From positions 1 to 64,000 of the forward strand of contig NZ_CP013979.1 of the NCBI RefSeq assembly GCF_001660485.1: a stretch of 64,000 nt of DNA, given 5' to 3'. A program made the position numbers and the translations under genes. Each line of letters opens with the position of its first letter. The stretch's first letter is position 1. Below the pieces are notes generated by a model that was not told the origin of the DNA, ran no database searches, and worked only from the letters and a program-made list of their open reading frames with translations. Source of the stretch: Agromyces aureus (GTDB lineage: Bacteria > Actinomycetota > Actinomycetes > Actinomycetales > Microbacteriaceae). Shown here piece after piece: positions 39,163 through 46,831 of this stretch.

Positions 39163-39480
39163 ATGAACGGCAAGCACCACAAACTCAGGCCAGCCGCGAT
39201 TGGGTTCGCGCTCAGCGCTCTGCTCGCGGTAGCTGTCGCAACGCCTGCTCATGCGGCGGCAGAGATCGCCTATCAATCGTGCGGCGTCGGACAAGTCGTC
39301 GGCGTCCAGTCACGCACGACCGGAGCGGCCTGGCACCAGCACAACACCTCGAGGAAGGATTTCCCGTCAACAAGCGTCCTGACCTACCGGTACAGCGGCT
39401 TCGGCTACCGCTTCGTCGACTGGACGGCCGCCGCAACGCAAGTCGATTTCGACAACACGTATGCGTACTGCACGACGTGA
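39163..39480 (+). CDS. Small secreted HxH peptide P3 (bacteriocin-like)
   Basis: A 105-residue precursor from ATG 39163 (AGAGGAC site). Signal peptide: basic MNGKHHKLRP, hydrophobic FALSALLAVAVA, cleavage after PAHA. The mature peptide of about 74 residues has Cys at position 9, HQH at 27-29, a YRYSGFGYRFVDW aromatic stretch and the terminal YCTT. The Cys-to-HxH spacing is the same as in P1. It sits in the run P2-B-P3-C on one strand, eight bases before lipoprotein C. Confidence 0.82.
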   Translation: MNGKHHKLRPAAIGFALSALLAVAVATPAHAAAEIAYQSCGVGQVVGVQSRTTGAAWHQHNTSRKDFPSTSVLTYRYSGFGYRFVDWTAAATQVDFDNTYAYCTT

Positions 39481-39487
39481 CCGAGTG

Positions 39488-39997
39488 ATGAGCGGCCGCG
39501 TTTTCGCCGCCGCAGCACTGCTCACGATGATGACAAGTTGCACCGCACCGAGTGAATCGTCGTCAGAACGATGGCAGGGTGTTCCGTTCGCCGATGCAAT
39601 GAGCGGCTGCCTGCAAGAACGCGGGTGGGACGCGAAGGCGAACGATGACGGTTCCTACGACACTCAAGTGCTACCCGATCAGGCTGAACCATATGAGGCT
39701 GACCGCCAGGACTGTCTGAAGGAAACGGGCTATGCGGGTGAGCCGGAACCGCTGAGCCGTGCGGAGCTCGCCGACTGGTATCAAGAGCTGCTCGTGACGG
39801 CCGAATGCGCTCGAGGTCTCGGGTATGACATTGCGGATGCGCCTTCCGCGCAGGTGTTCCTCGATCAGGTCGAGGGAGGGGAACTGGACGGTTTGTGGGG
39901 GCCATATCCAAGCAACCTCTCTGCGACCGATTTCGCAGAGCTCGAGGCCGCATGCCCTCAGCCGGGCGCGGCAGAAGGTCTAGTGCAAGCGTTCTGA
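39488..39997 (+). CDS. Four-cysteine lipoprotein C, paired with peptide P3
   Basis: A lipoprotein of 169 residues from ATG 39488; an in-frame ATG at 39461, overlapping P3, would add nine residues and a more basic n-region. The signal peptide ends at MTSC. The mature domain shows CLQERGW, ...DCLKETGY, ...AECARGLGYD, APSAQVFLD, a W-x-PY segment and EAACPQP, the same order as in A and B, with the closest likeness to A in the GLGYD region. A terminator follows. Function unknown. Confidence 0.82.
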   Translation: MSGRVFAAAALLTMMTSCTAPSESSSERWQGVPFADAMSGCLQERGWDAKANDDGSYDTQVLPDQAEPYEADRQDCLKETGYAGEPEPLSRAELADWYQELLVTAECARGLGYDIADAPSAQVFLDQVEGGELDGLWGPYPSNLSATDFAELEAACPQPGAAEGLVQAF

Positions 39998-40012
39998 TGT
40001 GGGGCGCCTTGG

Positions 40013-40039
40013 GGGTCGGATGCTGGACACATCCGACCC
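40013..40039. terminator. Convergent hairpin terminator
   Basis: Stem GGGTCGGATG / CATCCGACCC (10 bases) with a 7-base loop between lipoprotein C and the leftward recombinase-like gene. Confidence 0.85.
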
Positions 40040-40048
40040 TCGCTTCGT

Positions 40049-40915
40049 CTAGTTACGCAGCATCTCCTGGCTCACTGCCAGATCGATCGGGTTCAAGAAC
40101 CTCACGTATCTGGTGAGCGCCTCGAGGGAGTCCAGCCCGGATGCCTCGAGGAGTGCGAGGAGCGGCGTGCCTTGGTTCATGTGGTGCAGCAGCCAAGTGG
40201 CGCGCATCCGTTGGGTGTTCGGGCCGCCAGTGCTGAGCTTGCCGCGGGCGACGATGTTGCTGATGAAGTTCTTCGGGGTGCTGGTGCGACCCGGCCTGAC
40301 CAGGTACTCGTCACTGCTGGAACCTGCCACCTCCTCGAGGCGGGCCGCCCACACCCGGCGCACCGGCACCGACCGGATCCGGCCGGCTCGAACGCGCACG
40401 GTCACGCCACCCTGATCGGCGGTGACATCCGATTCGCGGATCTCGCCGATCTCCGCCGCGGACAGCCCAGCACCGAACCCGAGTGCCAGGATCAGGCGCG
40501 CGTCACGACGGTGGTGCACCTTCTGACTCGTCGCCCACGAGCGGAGGCTGCTGATCTCGTCCTTTAGATACGGGCGTTGAGGGTCCGCCGGCGCCAGCTT
40601 CTCCGCCTGCGGGGCGGGGCCGTTGAGCACCTCGGCCATCCGTCGGAGCTGGGCTCGCATGTTCGCACGGGACGCGTCCTTGAGGCCACGCACCCCATCC
40701 CGAACGAAGTCGGCGATGACGGCCTCGGTGAAGACGGTGCGGTTTTCGAGAAGGAGTTCGTGCTGCACGCACCAGAACGCGAACTTCTCCATCACGCGGA
40801 GCAGGTCCACCTCCCGGTACGGCACGTGCGCCAGGGCTTGAGCGACGGATGCCGCGACGAACGTCGACGACGAAACAGGGGAGGTGGCGGGCGCTGCGGG
40901 GAGAGTGATCGACAA
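40049..40915 (-). CDS. Degenerate tyrosine recombinase-like protein
   Basis: A 288-residue protein with the two-domain shape of a phage-type integrase: an N-terminal SAM-like helical domain (about 15-100) and a catalytic-like domain. The box I region reads GAGLSAAEIGEIRESDV, where the catalytic Arg of GLRxxEL is Ser, and the box II region reads TQRMRATWLLHHM, where the HxxR His is lost. The final SLEALTRYVRF retains a Tyr at the expected place. It may be an inactive recombinase turned DNA-binding protein, or a relic. It stands at the right edge of the accessory segment; its base composition resembles the core genome more than the peptide genes. Confidence 0.75.
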   Translation of the reverse strand: MSITLPAAPATSPVSSSTFVAASVAQALAHVPYREVDLLRVMEKFAFWCVQHELLLENRTVFTEAVIADFVRDGVRGLKDASRANMRAQLRRMAEVLNGPAPQAEKLAPADPQRPYLKDEISSLRSWATSQKVHHRRDARLILALGFGAGLSAAEIGEIRESDVTADQGGVTVRVRAGRIRSVPVRRVWAARLEEVAGSSSDEYLVRPGRTSTPKNFISNIVARGKLSTGGPNTQRMRATWLLHHMNQGTPLLALLEASGLDSLEALTRYVRFLNPIDLAVSQEMLRN

Positions 40916-41012
40916 GAGAAGTGGTCCAATCCGCGAGGGGGTGAAAGGTCACTTCCTTCTGTGTGCGGCGGATTTCGCCTTTTGGGACTTTTCTCCAGAT
41001 TTCTTTGGGAAG

Positions 41013-41774
41013 TTGTGTGACTCGTTCGGGATCGGCGACCCGACGACGGCGAGACGAATCCTGTCGTTCATGCCAGGCACGAACGCGAGCCTCGAACTCA
41101 TGTACAAGGGCGTCGTGAGCGCCGCCGATCCCTATCGGTCGGGGTCGCAACAGGAGTTCGCTACCTGGCAGGTGGCGAACAGCGGGGGCGACCTCCTCGG
41201 GTTCGTCTTCAAGGACGGAACCTTCCCCCAGCTCGATGAACTGGCCTGGAATGGCCCACAACTGAACGCTGCTGCAGATCGCCTCGGGGCGAACTACACC
41301 GCCTTCCACCAGGGTCTCGATGCAACGAACCTCGGCGGTTTGCCCGTCGTCAGTGTCGAGCACAGTTTCGGTTCCGCGGCGGCGGGCGAGGCAGAGGCGA
41401 ACGTCACCTTCGACGCGCGGGTGCTCTTGGCGCCGATCGGAATGAAGGAAGGTTGGCAGCCCAACCCTGACACCCGGTACACCGTGTACGCGGCCGAAGA
41501 TGACATCAACAAGCTCTTCTATGACGTCCATGTGCCTGTGCCGTTCCTCGACGGCCTCGGCTACGGTGCTGCGCCGAACGCCGGCGGGGCGCTCGAGATC
41601 CGTGAAAGCGGCATTGTCGCCGAGAACGTCATCTGGAAAGGCCTGACAGCTGGTCTCCTGGGAGGGCTCTGGACCGCGAGCGACTCGGTGGCGCATCACA
41701 ACCAGATCATCTCCTCGGGCAATAATGATCAGGTGCTCTTTGGTGTCGCGGGTCAGCTCAGTGGAGCCAGATGA
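41013..41774 (+). pseudogene. 5'-truncated alpha/beta hydrolase (DUF1023-like)
   Basis: The coding-like part begins abruptly at about 41019 with DSFGIGDPTTARRILSFMPGT, which in DUF1023-type hydrolases lies deep inside the protein, after a long N-terminal region. The nucleophile elbow is VSVEHSFGS (usually GHSYGS) and the rest to the stop looks intact. Upstream frame sequence (from 40884) overlaps the divergent recombinase gene and does not look like protein. A TTG at 41013 could still start translation. Coupled to the next lipoprotein gene by ATGA. I read it as a gene cut by the event that formed the neighbouring segment. Confidence 0.6.
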
Positions 41775-42250
41775 TGCCCGGCTCTCGAACGAGTGCTGCG
41801 ATGCTCATCGCAGTGGTCGCAGTCCTCACCCTCGCTGGATGTTCCCAGCTACCGCCGTTCGAATCCGCTCGGGACGAAGCCCGTGGCGAGATGCAGAACG
41901 TCATCGACCTTCTTCCGGACGGCTCCGTGGATCATGTGGAAGACCCCATTCCCGCCGGGTTCGTCTCCTGCGGCGACGGCAAACAGTACACCGGCCGGTG
42001 GTTGGTCCATCTCAACGAACCAACGGACGCGGCCGAAGCTGTCCGTGAGTTGCGCCTTCGCGTTGGCCCCGCTGGCTTCGTCGAGGACGAAGACCTCGCC
42101 AACCAGGACGATCGCTTCGGGGTACGGCGTGAAGGTGCCGACGATGCGCCCTTGATCGGGATCTCGGTCGATGAGGACCTTGACGGGACCCCGTACGTGC
42201 AGGTCTTGGCTTTCGCGCGCTGCAGCCAAGCGCCGGAAGGCACTGACTAG
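41771..42250 (+). CDS. Lipoprotein of unknown function
   Basis: A 159-residue lipoprotein with lipobox LAGC (Cys24), overlapping the truncated hydrolase stop; GTGGAG precedes the ATG. The mature part is acidic and contains two more Cys (FVSC and ARCSQ). It does not show the four-cysteine pattern of lipoproteins A to C. DUF1023-type hydrolases in this family are often followed by such a lipoprotein, so the pair is probably ancestral to the locus. Function unknown. Confidence 0.8.
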   Translation: MMPGSRTSAAMLIAVVAVLTLAGCSQLPPFESARDEARGEMQNVIDLLPDGSVDHVEDPIPAGFVSCGDGKQYTGRWLVHLNEPTDAAEAVRELRLRVGPAGFVEDEDLANQDDRFGVRREGADDAPLIGISVDEDLDGTPYVQVLAFARCSQAPEGTD

Positions 42251-42375
42251 CGAGTCGTGGGCTACCTGGTCAAGGTGAAACGCGACCCGCAGCCACGACG
42301 CGGACGACGCGAACCTTCGCCGTGACGAGGTGACATCCCTTCCGCCCGGGGGACGATCCGTGGCAGTCTGTGCCT

Positions 42376-42933
42376 GTGACGAGTGATCCTCAATCTCGGG
42401 GCTCCTGGTTGAGCCTTGGCACCCTTCCGGTGGCCGCTGCGGTGATGGTAGGCCTGAACGGTCTCTACCTGCTCATCGTGGCGTTCGGCAACATCACCGA
42501 CTTCGGCACGAATCAGGCGTTCGTGCAGCACGTGCTCTCGATGGACACCACGAACTTCGGCAAGCCCGAGGGCACCGACCTCGACCCGAACGTGATGTGG
42601 CGCGCGATCACCTCGCCGGTCATCCAGAACATCGCCTACGTCGTGCTGATCGCCTGGGAGGTGGCGGCCGCCGCAGTGCTGCTCGTCGCGGTCGTGTTCT
42701 GGATCCGCGAGCGTGGCCGCGGCTACCGTGTCGCTCGCCGGCTTTCGAGCATCGGCCTCGTGATGCTCCTGCTGCTCTTCTTCGGAGGGTTCGTCGTCAT
42801 CGGCGGGGAGTGGTTCCAGATGTGGACCTCGACCGCGTGGAACGGTGAAGATCCCGCGTTCCGCAACAGCACCCTCGCGCTCTTGACGCTCATCGTGATC
42901 CACCTGCCCAGCAAGAGCTGGGCCGACGACTGA
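42376..42933 (+). CDS. DUF2165 small integral membrane protein
   Basis: A 185-residue membrane protein with four helices (about 14-36, 74-97, 113-136 and 160-177) and the DUF2165 features NITDFGTNQAFVQHVLSMDTT after the first helix and EWFQMWTSTAWNG before the last. Function unknown. GTG 42376 is taken as start; GTG 42370 is equally open. About 120 bases upstream back to the lipoprotein carry no gene. Confidence 0.85.
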   Translation: MTSDPQSRGSWLSLGTLPVAAAVMVGLNGLYLLIVAFGNITDFGTNQAFVQHVLSMDTTNFGKPEGTDLDPNVMWRAITSPVIQNIAYVVLIAWEVAAAAVLLVAVVFWIRERGRGYRVARRLSSIGLVMLLLLFFGGFVVIGGEWFQMWTSTAWNGEDPAFRNSTLALLTLIVIHLPSKSWADD

Positions 42934-42958
42934 CGATGCCGGCGCGATCGGGGTCGCG

Positions 42959-44752
42959 ATGAGGTCGAGCTTCGGGTTCGTGCGTCGGGCGGCAGCCGTC
43001 GCCGCGCTCGCCGTCGCACTCGGCGCGGGCGCGGCATCCGCGTTGCTGGCCGATGCGACCGCGGCGCAGGCGAGCACGACGACGGGGGCGGATGTCGCGA
43101 CGGCGCATGTCGCGTCGGCCCCCGCCGAGCCGCTGCCCATCGAGACGGACGAGCCGGATCCGACCCCGACGCCCACGCCCACGCCGACCCCGACGGGGTC
43201 GCCGGAGCCCGACCCCGAGTCTCCCGACCCGACGATTCGGCCGACGCCCGAACCCACCGAGGAACCGACCGAGCAACCGGTCGAGTCGGTGGCCCCCTCT
43301 GGGCCGCCCACCGAGGCACCGCCGCCCACCGTGGTGCCCGCGGTTCCGCCTGCGGCGGCCGACTCGGCCGTCTCCACGGCCACGTGGGTGATCGCGGCGG
43401 CCGTGCTCGTCGCGTCGGCCGCGATCCTCCTGTTGGTTCGGCGACGCGGGCCGGATGCTGCGCACCGCGGCGACCAGGGCGTCGTCGTCGCGGGCACTGA
43501 CCCGGCGGGAGCCCCGGCGGGAGTCGAACGAACAGGGGCCGAGGCCTCCGCCACGCTGGGCGCGATGGAGGACATCGGCGAGGCGATGACGGATGCCGGG
43601 TATTCCGTCACGACCATCAGAATGGCGCTCGACGACATCGCCGACGCGAATGGACTGACCGACACCCAGTTCGTCGTGCTGCCGACCGCCCTGCTCATCT
43701 CGGCGCGCGGACTCGGCTCGATGAACACCGGCGCGGTGGCGAGCGGCGAGCGGACGCTGCTGCTGCACCAGATCGACGACCTCCAGCACATCGTCGACGA
43801 CGCGCGGTCGGGTGCTGCGACGCCGCACCAGATCCGCGACCGGATCCGGCGCATGCGCGAGGCACCCCGCCCCTATTCCCAGCTCCAGCGCGGCGCGGCC
43901 TACCTGCTCGTCAGCGCCGGTCTCGCGGTGCTGCTCGGCGCCTCATGGACGGGCGTGGTCTTCGCGGCCGCCCTCGGTGCCGTCGTCGGTGCGGCGCTGC
44001 TCGTGGGCGAGAAGCTCTCGGGTCGCTACCGGGCGCTGCTCACCGTGAGCCTCGCGTTCGGCGTGGGCCTCACCGTGCTGCTCGGCCTTCGCCTCGGACT
44101 CGACGCGGGCATCCTGCCCGCGCTCATCGCTCCGCTCGTCGTGCTGCTGCCGGGCGCGCTCCTGACCGTCGGGTCGATCGAGCTCGCCACCGGCCAGATG
44201 CTGTCGGGCGCCGGCCGGCTCGCCGCCGGTGCGATGCAGCTCGTGCTGCTGGCCGTCGGCATCGTCGCGGCCGGCGCCCTCGTCGGCATTCCGTCATTCG
44301 AGGCCGCGGACTCGGTGATGAGGCTCGGCGTCGTCGCGCCCTGGATCGCCGTCGCGCTCTTCGGCGTGGGCATCATCGTCTACCAGTGCGGCCCTCGCTC
44401 GTCGATCGGCTGGGTGCTCGTCGTGCTCTACATCGCCTATGGCGCACAGGTGCTCGGTGCGGTGTTCTTCGGCGGAGTGCTCTCGGCGCTCATCGGCGCT
44501 CTCGTGGTGACCCCGGTCACCGCGATCGTCGCCATGCGACCCTCAGGGCCGGCCGCGCTGGTCAGCTTCCTGCCGGCGTTCTGGTTGCTCGTTCCGGGAG
44601 CGCTCGGCCTGGTCGGCGTTGCCAGCGTGCTCGGCGGTGACGCGACCGGAACGAGTTCGCTCGTCACGACGATCGCCACGATGGTCGCGATCTCGCTCGG
44701 CGTGCTCGCCGGAACCGCGGTATCGAGTCGGTTCGGGCGGCCGGTGCTCTGA
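42959..44752 (+). CDS. ThrE-like threonine/serine exporter with proline-rich extracellular extension
   Basis: ThrE proteins export threonine and serine using the proton gradient. Residues from about 185 to the end match the family: a soluble ThrE domain (MGAMEDIGEAMTDAGYS... TALLISARG) and about ten membrane helices in two sets. Unusual is the N-terminus: a signal-like helix (about 8-30), a Pro/Thr/Glu-rich stretch with a (TP)n run (about 60-135) and a further helix (about 142-162), so an exposed stalk precedes the transporter. Length 597 residues against about 490 for Corynebacterium ThrE. It follows the DUF2165 gene after 25 bases. Confidence 0.88.
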   Translation: MRSSFGFVRRAAAVAALAVALGAGAASALLADATAAQASTTTGADVATAHVASAPAEPLPIETDEPDPTPTPTPTPTPTGSPEPDPESPDPTIRPTPEPTEEPTEQPVESVAPSGPPTEAPPPTVVPAVPPAAADSAVSTATWVIAAAVLVASAAILLLVRRRGPDAAHRGDQGVVVAGTDPAGAPAGVERTGAEASATLGAMEDIGEAMTDAGYSVTTIRMALDDIADANGLTDTQFVVLPTALLISARGLGSMNTGAVASGERTLLLHQIDDLQHIVDDARSGAATPHQIRDRIRRMREAPRPYSQLQRGAAYLLVSAGLAVLLGASWTGVVFAAALGAVVGAALLVGEKLSGRYRALLTVSLAFGVGLTVLLGLRLGLDAGILPALIAPLVVLLPGALLTVGSIELATGQMLSGAGRLAAGAMQLVLLAVGIVAAGALVGIPSFEAADSVMRLGVVAPWIAVALFGVGIIVYQCGPRSSIGWVLVVLYIAYGAQVLGAVFFGGVLSALIGALVVTPVTAIVAMRPSGPAALVSFLPAFWLLVPGALGLVGVASVLGGDATGTSSLVTTIATMVAISLGVLAGTAVSSRFGRPVL

Positions 44753-44774
44753 GACGCGGGGTGTTGAGGGTGGG

Positions 44775-44806
44775 GGTCTCGAGACGCTTCGCTCCTCGAC
44801 CGGCGG
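44775..44806. repeat. REP-like palindromic repeat, copy 1 (intergenic)
   Basis: GGTCTCGAGACGCTTCGCTC continuing into CTCGACCGGCGG, between the convergent ThrE-like and ndh genes. The ends GGTCTCGAG / CTCGACC are partly complementary. Near-identical copies lie at 49660, 60026 and 61356. Confidence 0.75.
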
Positions 44807-44827
44807 CGGCGCCGACCGGCGGCACGG

Positions 44828-46342
44828 CTACTCGACCGGCTCGGCGGCGGGCTCGGGCTCGGGCGCGTTCGACTCGGCGGGCGACTCGATCTTGACGACC
44901 TCGTCGGCGCGGTCCGACTCGAGCGCCGCTTCGGTCGCCTTCAGCTGCTCGGGCGTGAGCCGCAGGCGCTCGGCCTTCGAGGGGCGGATGGCGGGCACGT
45001 CGCCGACGATGGGCACCGGCGTGCGGTGGCGGCGGAACGCGTAGCGAGCCCACAGCCCGGTCATGGTGCTCAGCCGGTTGCGCGAGCCGAGCAGGCTGTT
45101 GATGTGCACGAACAGCCACGCGGCCCAGGCCGGGTAGCCCGTGAGCCCGATGAGGCGCCGGAAGCCGGGCATGTGGCGCAGGAACGGCATCGTGTGCAGC
45201 ACGGGCAGGTTCGCGAGCCCGGGGACCTCGCCGACGGCCGACCGGCGGCCGATGATCGCCAGCTGTCCCTTGTCGTAGTACTCGAACTTCTCGGTCGGCT
45301 CGCCCGCCAGGATGCGGATGATCTGCTTGCCGATGTGCCGACCGCCCTGGATCGCCGGCTGTGCGAGCTGAGGGAAGTCCTGCGGGGCGATCGCGATGTC
45401 GCCGGCGGCGAAGACGTCGGGCAGGCCGACGACCTGCAGGTCCTCGCCGACGCGGATGCGGTCGTGCTCGTCGAGCGGGAGGCTCCAGTACTGCACCTCC
45501 TCGTGCGGTGCGACGCCGGTCGCCCAGATGGTCATGTCCGACGGGATGGTTCGGCCGTCGGTGAGCACCACCGACCGTTCCTTCACCTCGGCGACGCCTG
45601 CGCCCAGGCAGAGCTCGACGTCGCGGTGCGCGAGCTGCTTCGCGGCGTACGCGCGCAGCTTCGGGATGAACGGCTTCAGGACCTCCTGGCCGCGCTGGAC
45701 GATCGTGATGCGGAACGCCTCGCCGTCGAGCTCGGGATAGGCCGGCCGCAGCCCTTGGTCGCGCAGCTCGGCGAGGGCGCCGGCCATCTCGACGCCCGTC
45801 GCGCCGCCGCCGACCACGACCACGTGCAGGCCGTCGGTGCGACCCTCCTGCTGCGTGGCCTGTTCGAGCCGCGTGAACAGGGTGTCGCGGATGCGGATGG
45901 CCTGTGAGCGCGAGTACACGGCGAACGCGTGCTCCTTGGCGCCCGGCGTGCCGAAGTAGGCCGTGGTCACGCCGTTCGCGAGCACGAGGTAGTCGTAGTC
46001 GATGGTCTTGCCGTCGAGCAGGCGCACCGACTTGGCGTCGGGGTCGATCTCCATGAGGTGCTCGTGCACGATGTCGAGGTTCGGCTGGTGCATGCGGAGA
46101 CTGCGCAGGAAGTGCGTCACGTCACCCGGGTTCAGGCCGCCCGTCGCCACCTGGTACAGCAGCGGCTGGAACGTGTTGTAGACCCGGCGGTCGATGAGCG
46201 TCACGCGCACCGGCGCCTTCGCGAGGGCCTTCGCGGCATTGACGCCGGCGAAGCCGCCGCCGACGATCACGACGTGGGGGAAGGAGGCATCGGATGCCGC
46301 AGCTGTAGGCGTCACAGCATCAACGGTACCCACCCCTGGCAT
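44828..46342 (-). CDS. ndh: Type II NADH dehydrogenase (NDH-2)
   Basis: A single-subunit FAD enzyme that passes electrons from NADH to quinone without pumping protons. The 504 residues show two Rossmann motifs, VVIVGGGFAGVNAAKAL (FAD, about 24-40) and VVVVGGGATGVEMAGALAEL (NADH, about 173-192), and the membrane-associated C-terminal part with an AWAAWLFVHIN segment. The tail after residue 450 is an acidic, Ala/Glu/Pro-rich extension. The start could also be GTG 46315, since the first nine residues look dispensable. Confidence 0.93.
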   Translation of the reverse strand: MPGVGTVDAVTPTAAASDASFPHVVIVGGGFAGVNAAKALAKAPVRVTLIDRRVYNTFQPLLYQVATGGLNPGDVTHFLRSLRMHQPNLDIVHEHLMEIDPDAKSVRLLDGKTIDYDYLVLANGVTTAYFGTPGAKEHAFAVYSRSQAIRIRDTLFTRLEQATQQEGRTDGLHVVVVGGGATGVEMAGALAELRDQGLRPAYPELDGEAFRITIVQRGQEVLKPFIPKLRAYAAKQLAHRDVELCLGAGVAEVKERSVVLTDGRTIPSDMTIWATGVAPHEEVQYWSLPLDEHDRIRVGEDLQVVGLPDVFAAGDIAIAPQDFPQLAQPAIQGGRHIGKQIIRILAGEPTEKFEYYDKGQLAIIGRRSAVGEVPGLANLPVLHTMPFLRHMPGFRRLIGLTGYPAWAAWLFVHINSLLGSRNRLSTMTGLWARYAFRRHRTPVPIVGDVPAIRPSKAERLRLTPEQLKATEAALESDRADEVVKIESPAESNAPEPEPAAEPVE

Positions 46343-46422
46343 CGCCGCGTACCGACGTGGCCGGGCGGCGTGCGCGAAGCGGCCCGCGCCGAGGCATCCG
46401 GCACCTCGGCGACGGGCTCATC

Positions 46423-46689
46423 TCAGAGCGATTCCTCGTCGGGATCGGACTGCACCGGATCGCTGTCGGGGGCGTCGAAGCGGTACTCGACGACCGTCTC
46501 GTCGTCGACGACGCGCTGGTCGCCGGCGGTGTACCAGAAGATCGACTCGAGGCCGCGAACGGCGGCGATCGACGCGATGCGCTCATCGACCTCGCCGTCG
46601 ACGAGTGCTCGGCGCTCGCTCGTGCCGGCCAGCGGTCCGTCGACGTACTCGACGAGGTATTCGGCTTCGGTGCTCGTGTCATCGGTCAT
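46423..46689 (-). CDS. Small acidic protein of unknown function (88 aa)
   Basis: The ATG at 46689 gives 88 residues beginning MTDDTSTEAEYLVEYVDGP; an upstream in-frame ATG at 46743 has less support. The protein is soluble and very acidic, with a beta-rich centre (EYLVEYVDGPLAGTSERRALVDG) and an Asp/Glu/Ser tail. I recognise no family. It lies upstream of ndh on the same strand and divergent from the mannosidase. Confidence 0.7.
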   Translation of the reverse strand: MTDDTSTEAEYLVEYVDGPLAGTSERRALVDGEVDERIASIAAVRGLESIFWYTAGDQRVVDDETVVEYRFDAPDSDPVQSDPDEESL

Positions 46690-46831
46690 GGAACCAACGT
46701 ACGCCTCCACGTCGCCCGGCCGGCGGATCGGCGTGCGAGCCATGGTGACCTAGACTGCTGCGGCGACACCCCCATCGCGCCGCGACGATGCGGCCCGGCC
46801 GCGAGGTGATCGACCGATCGAGAGGCGGCAC

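Noticed and set aside
33449..39480. Assignment of the peptides to the lactococcin 972 family
   Set aside because: Lactococcin 972 lacks Cys and HxH, and the typical associated large multi-span protein is absent; only size, secretion and ABC context agree.
28900..41000. Prophage or integrative conjugative element
   Set aside because: No phage structural, replication, relaxase or conjugation genes are present, and no att repeat was found; only a degenerate recombinase.
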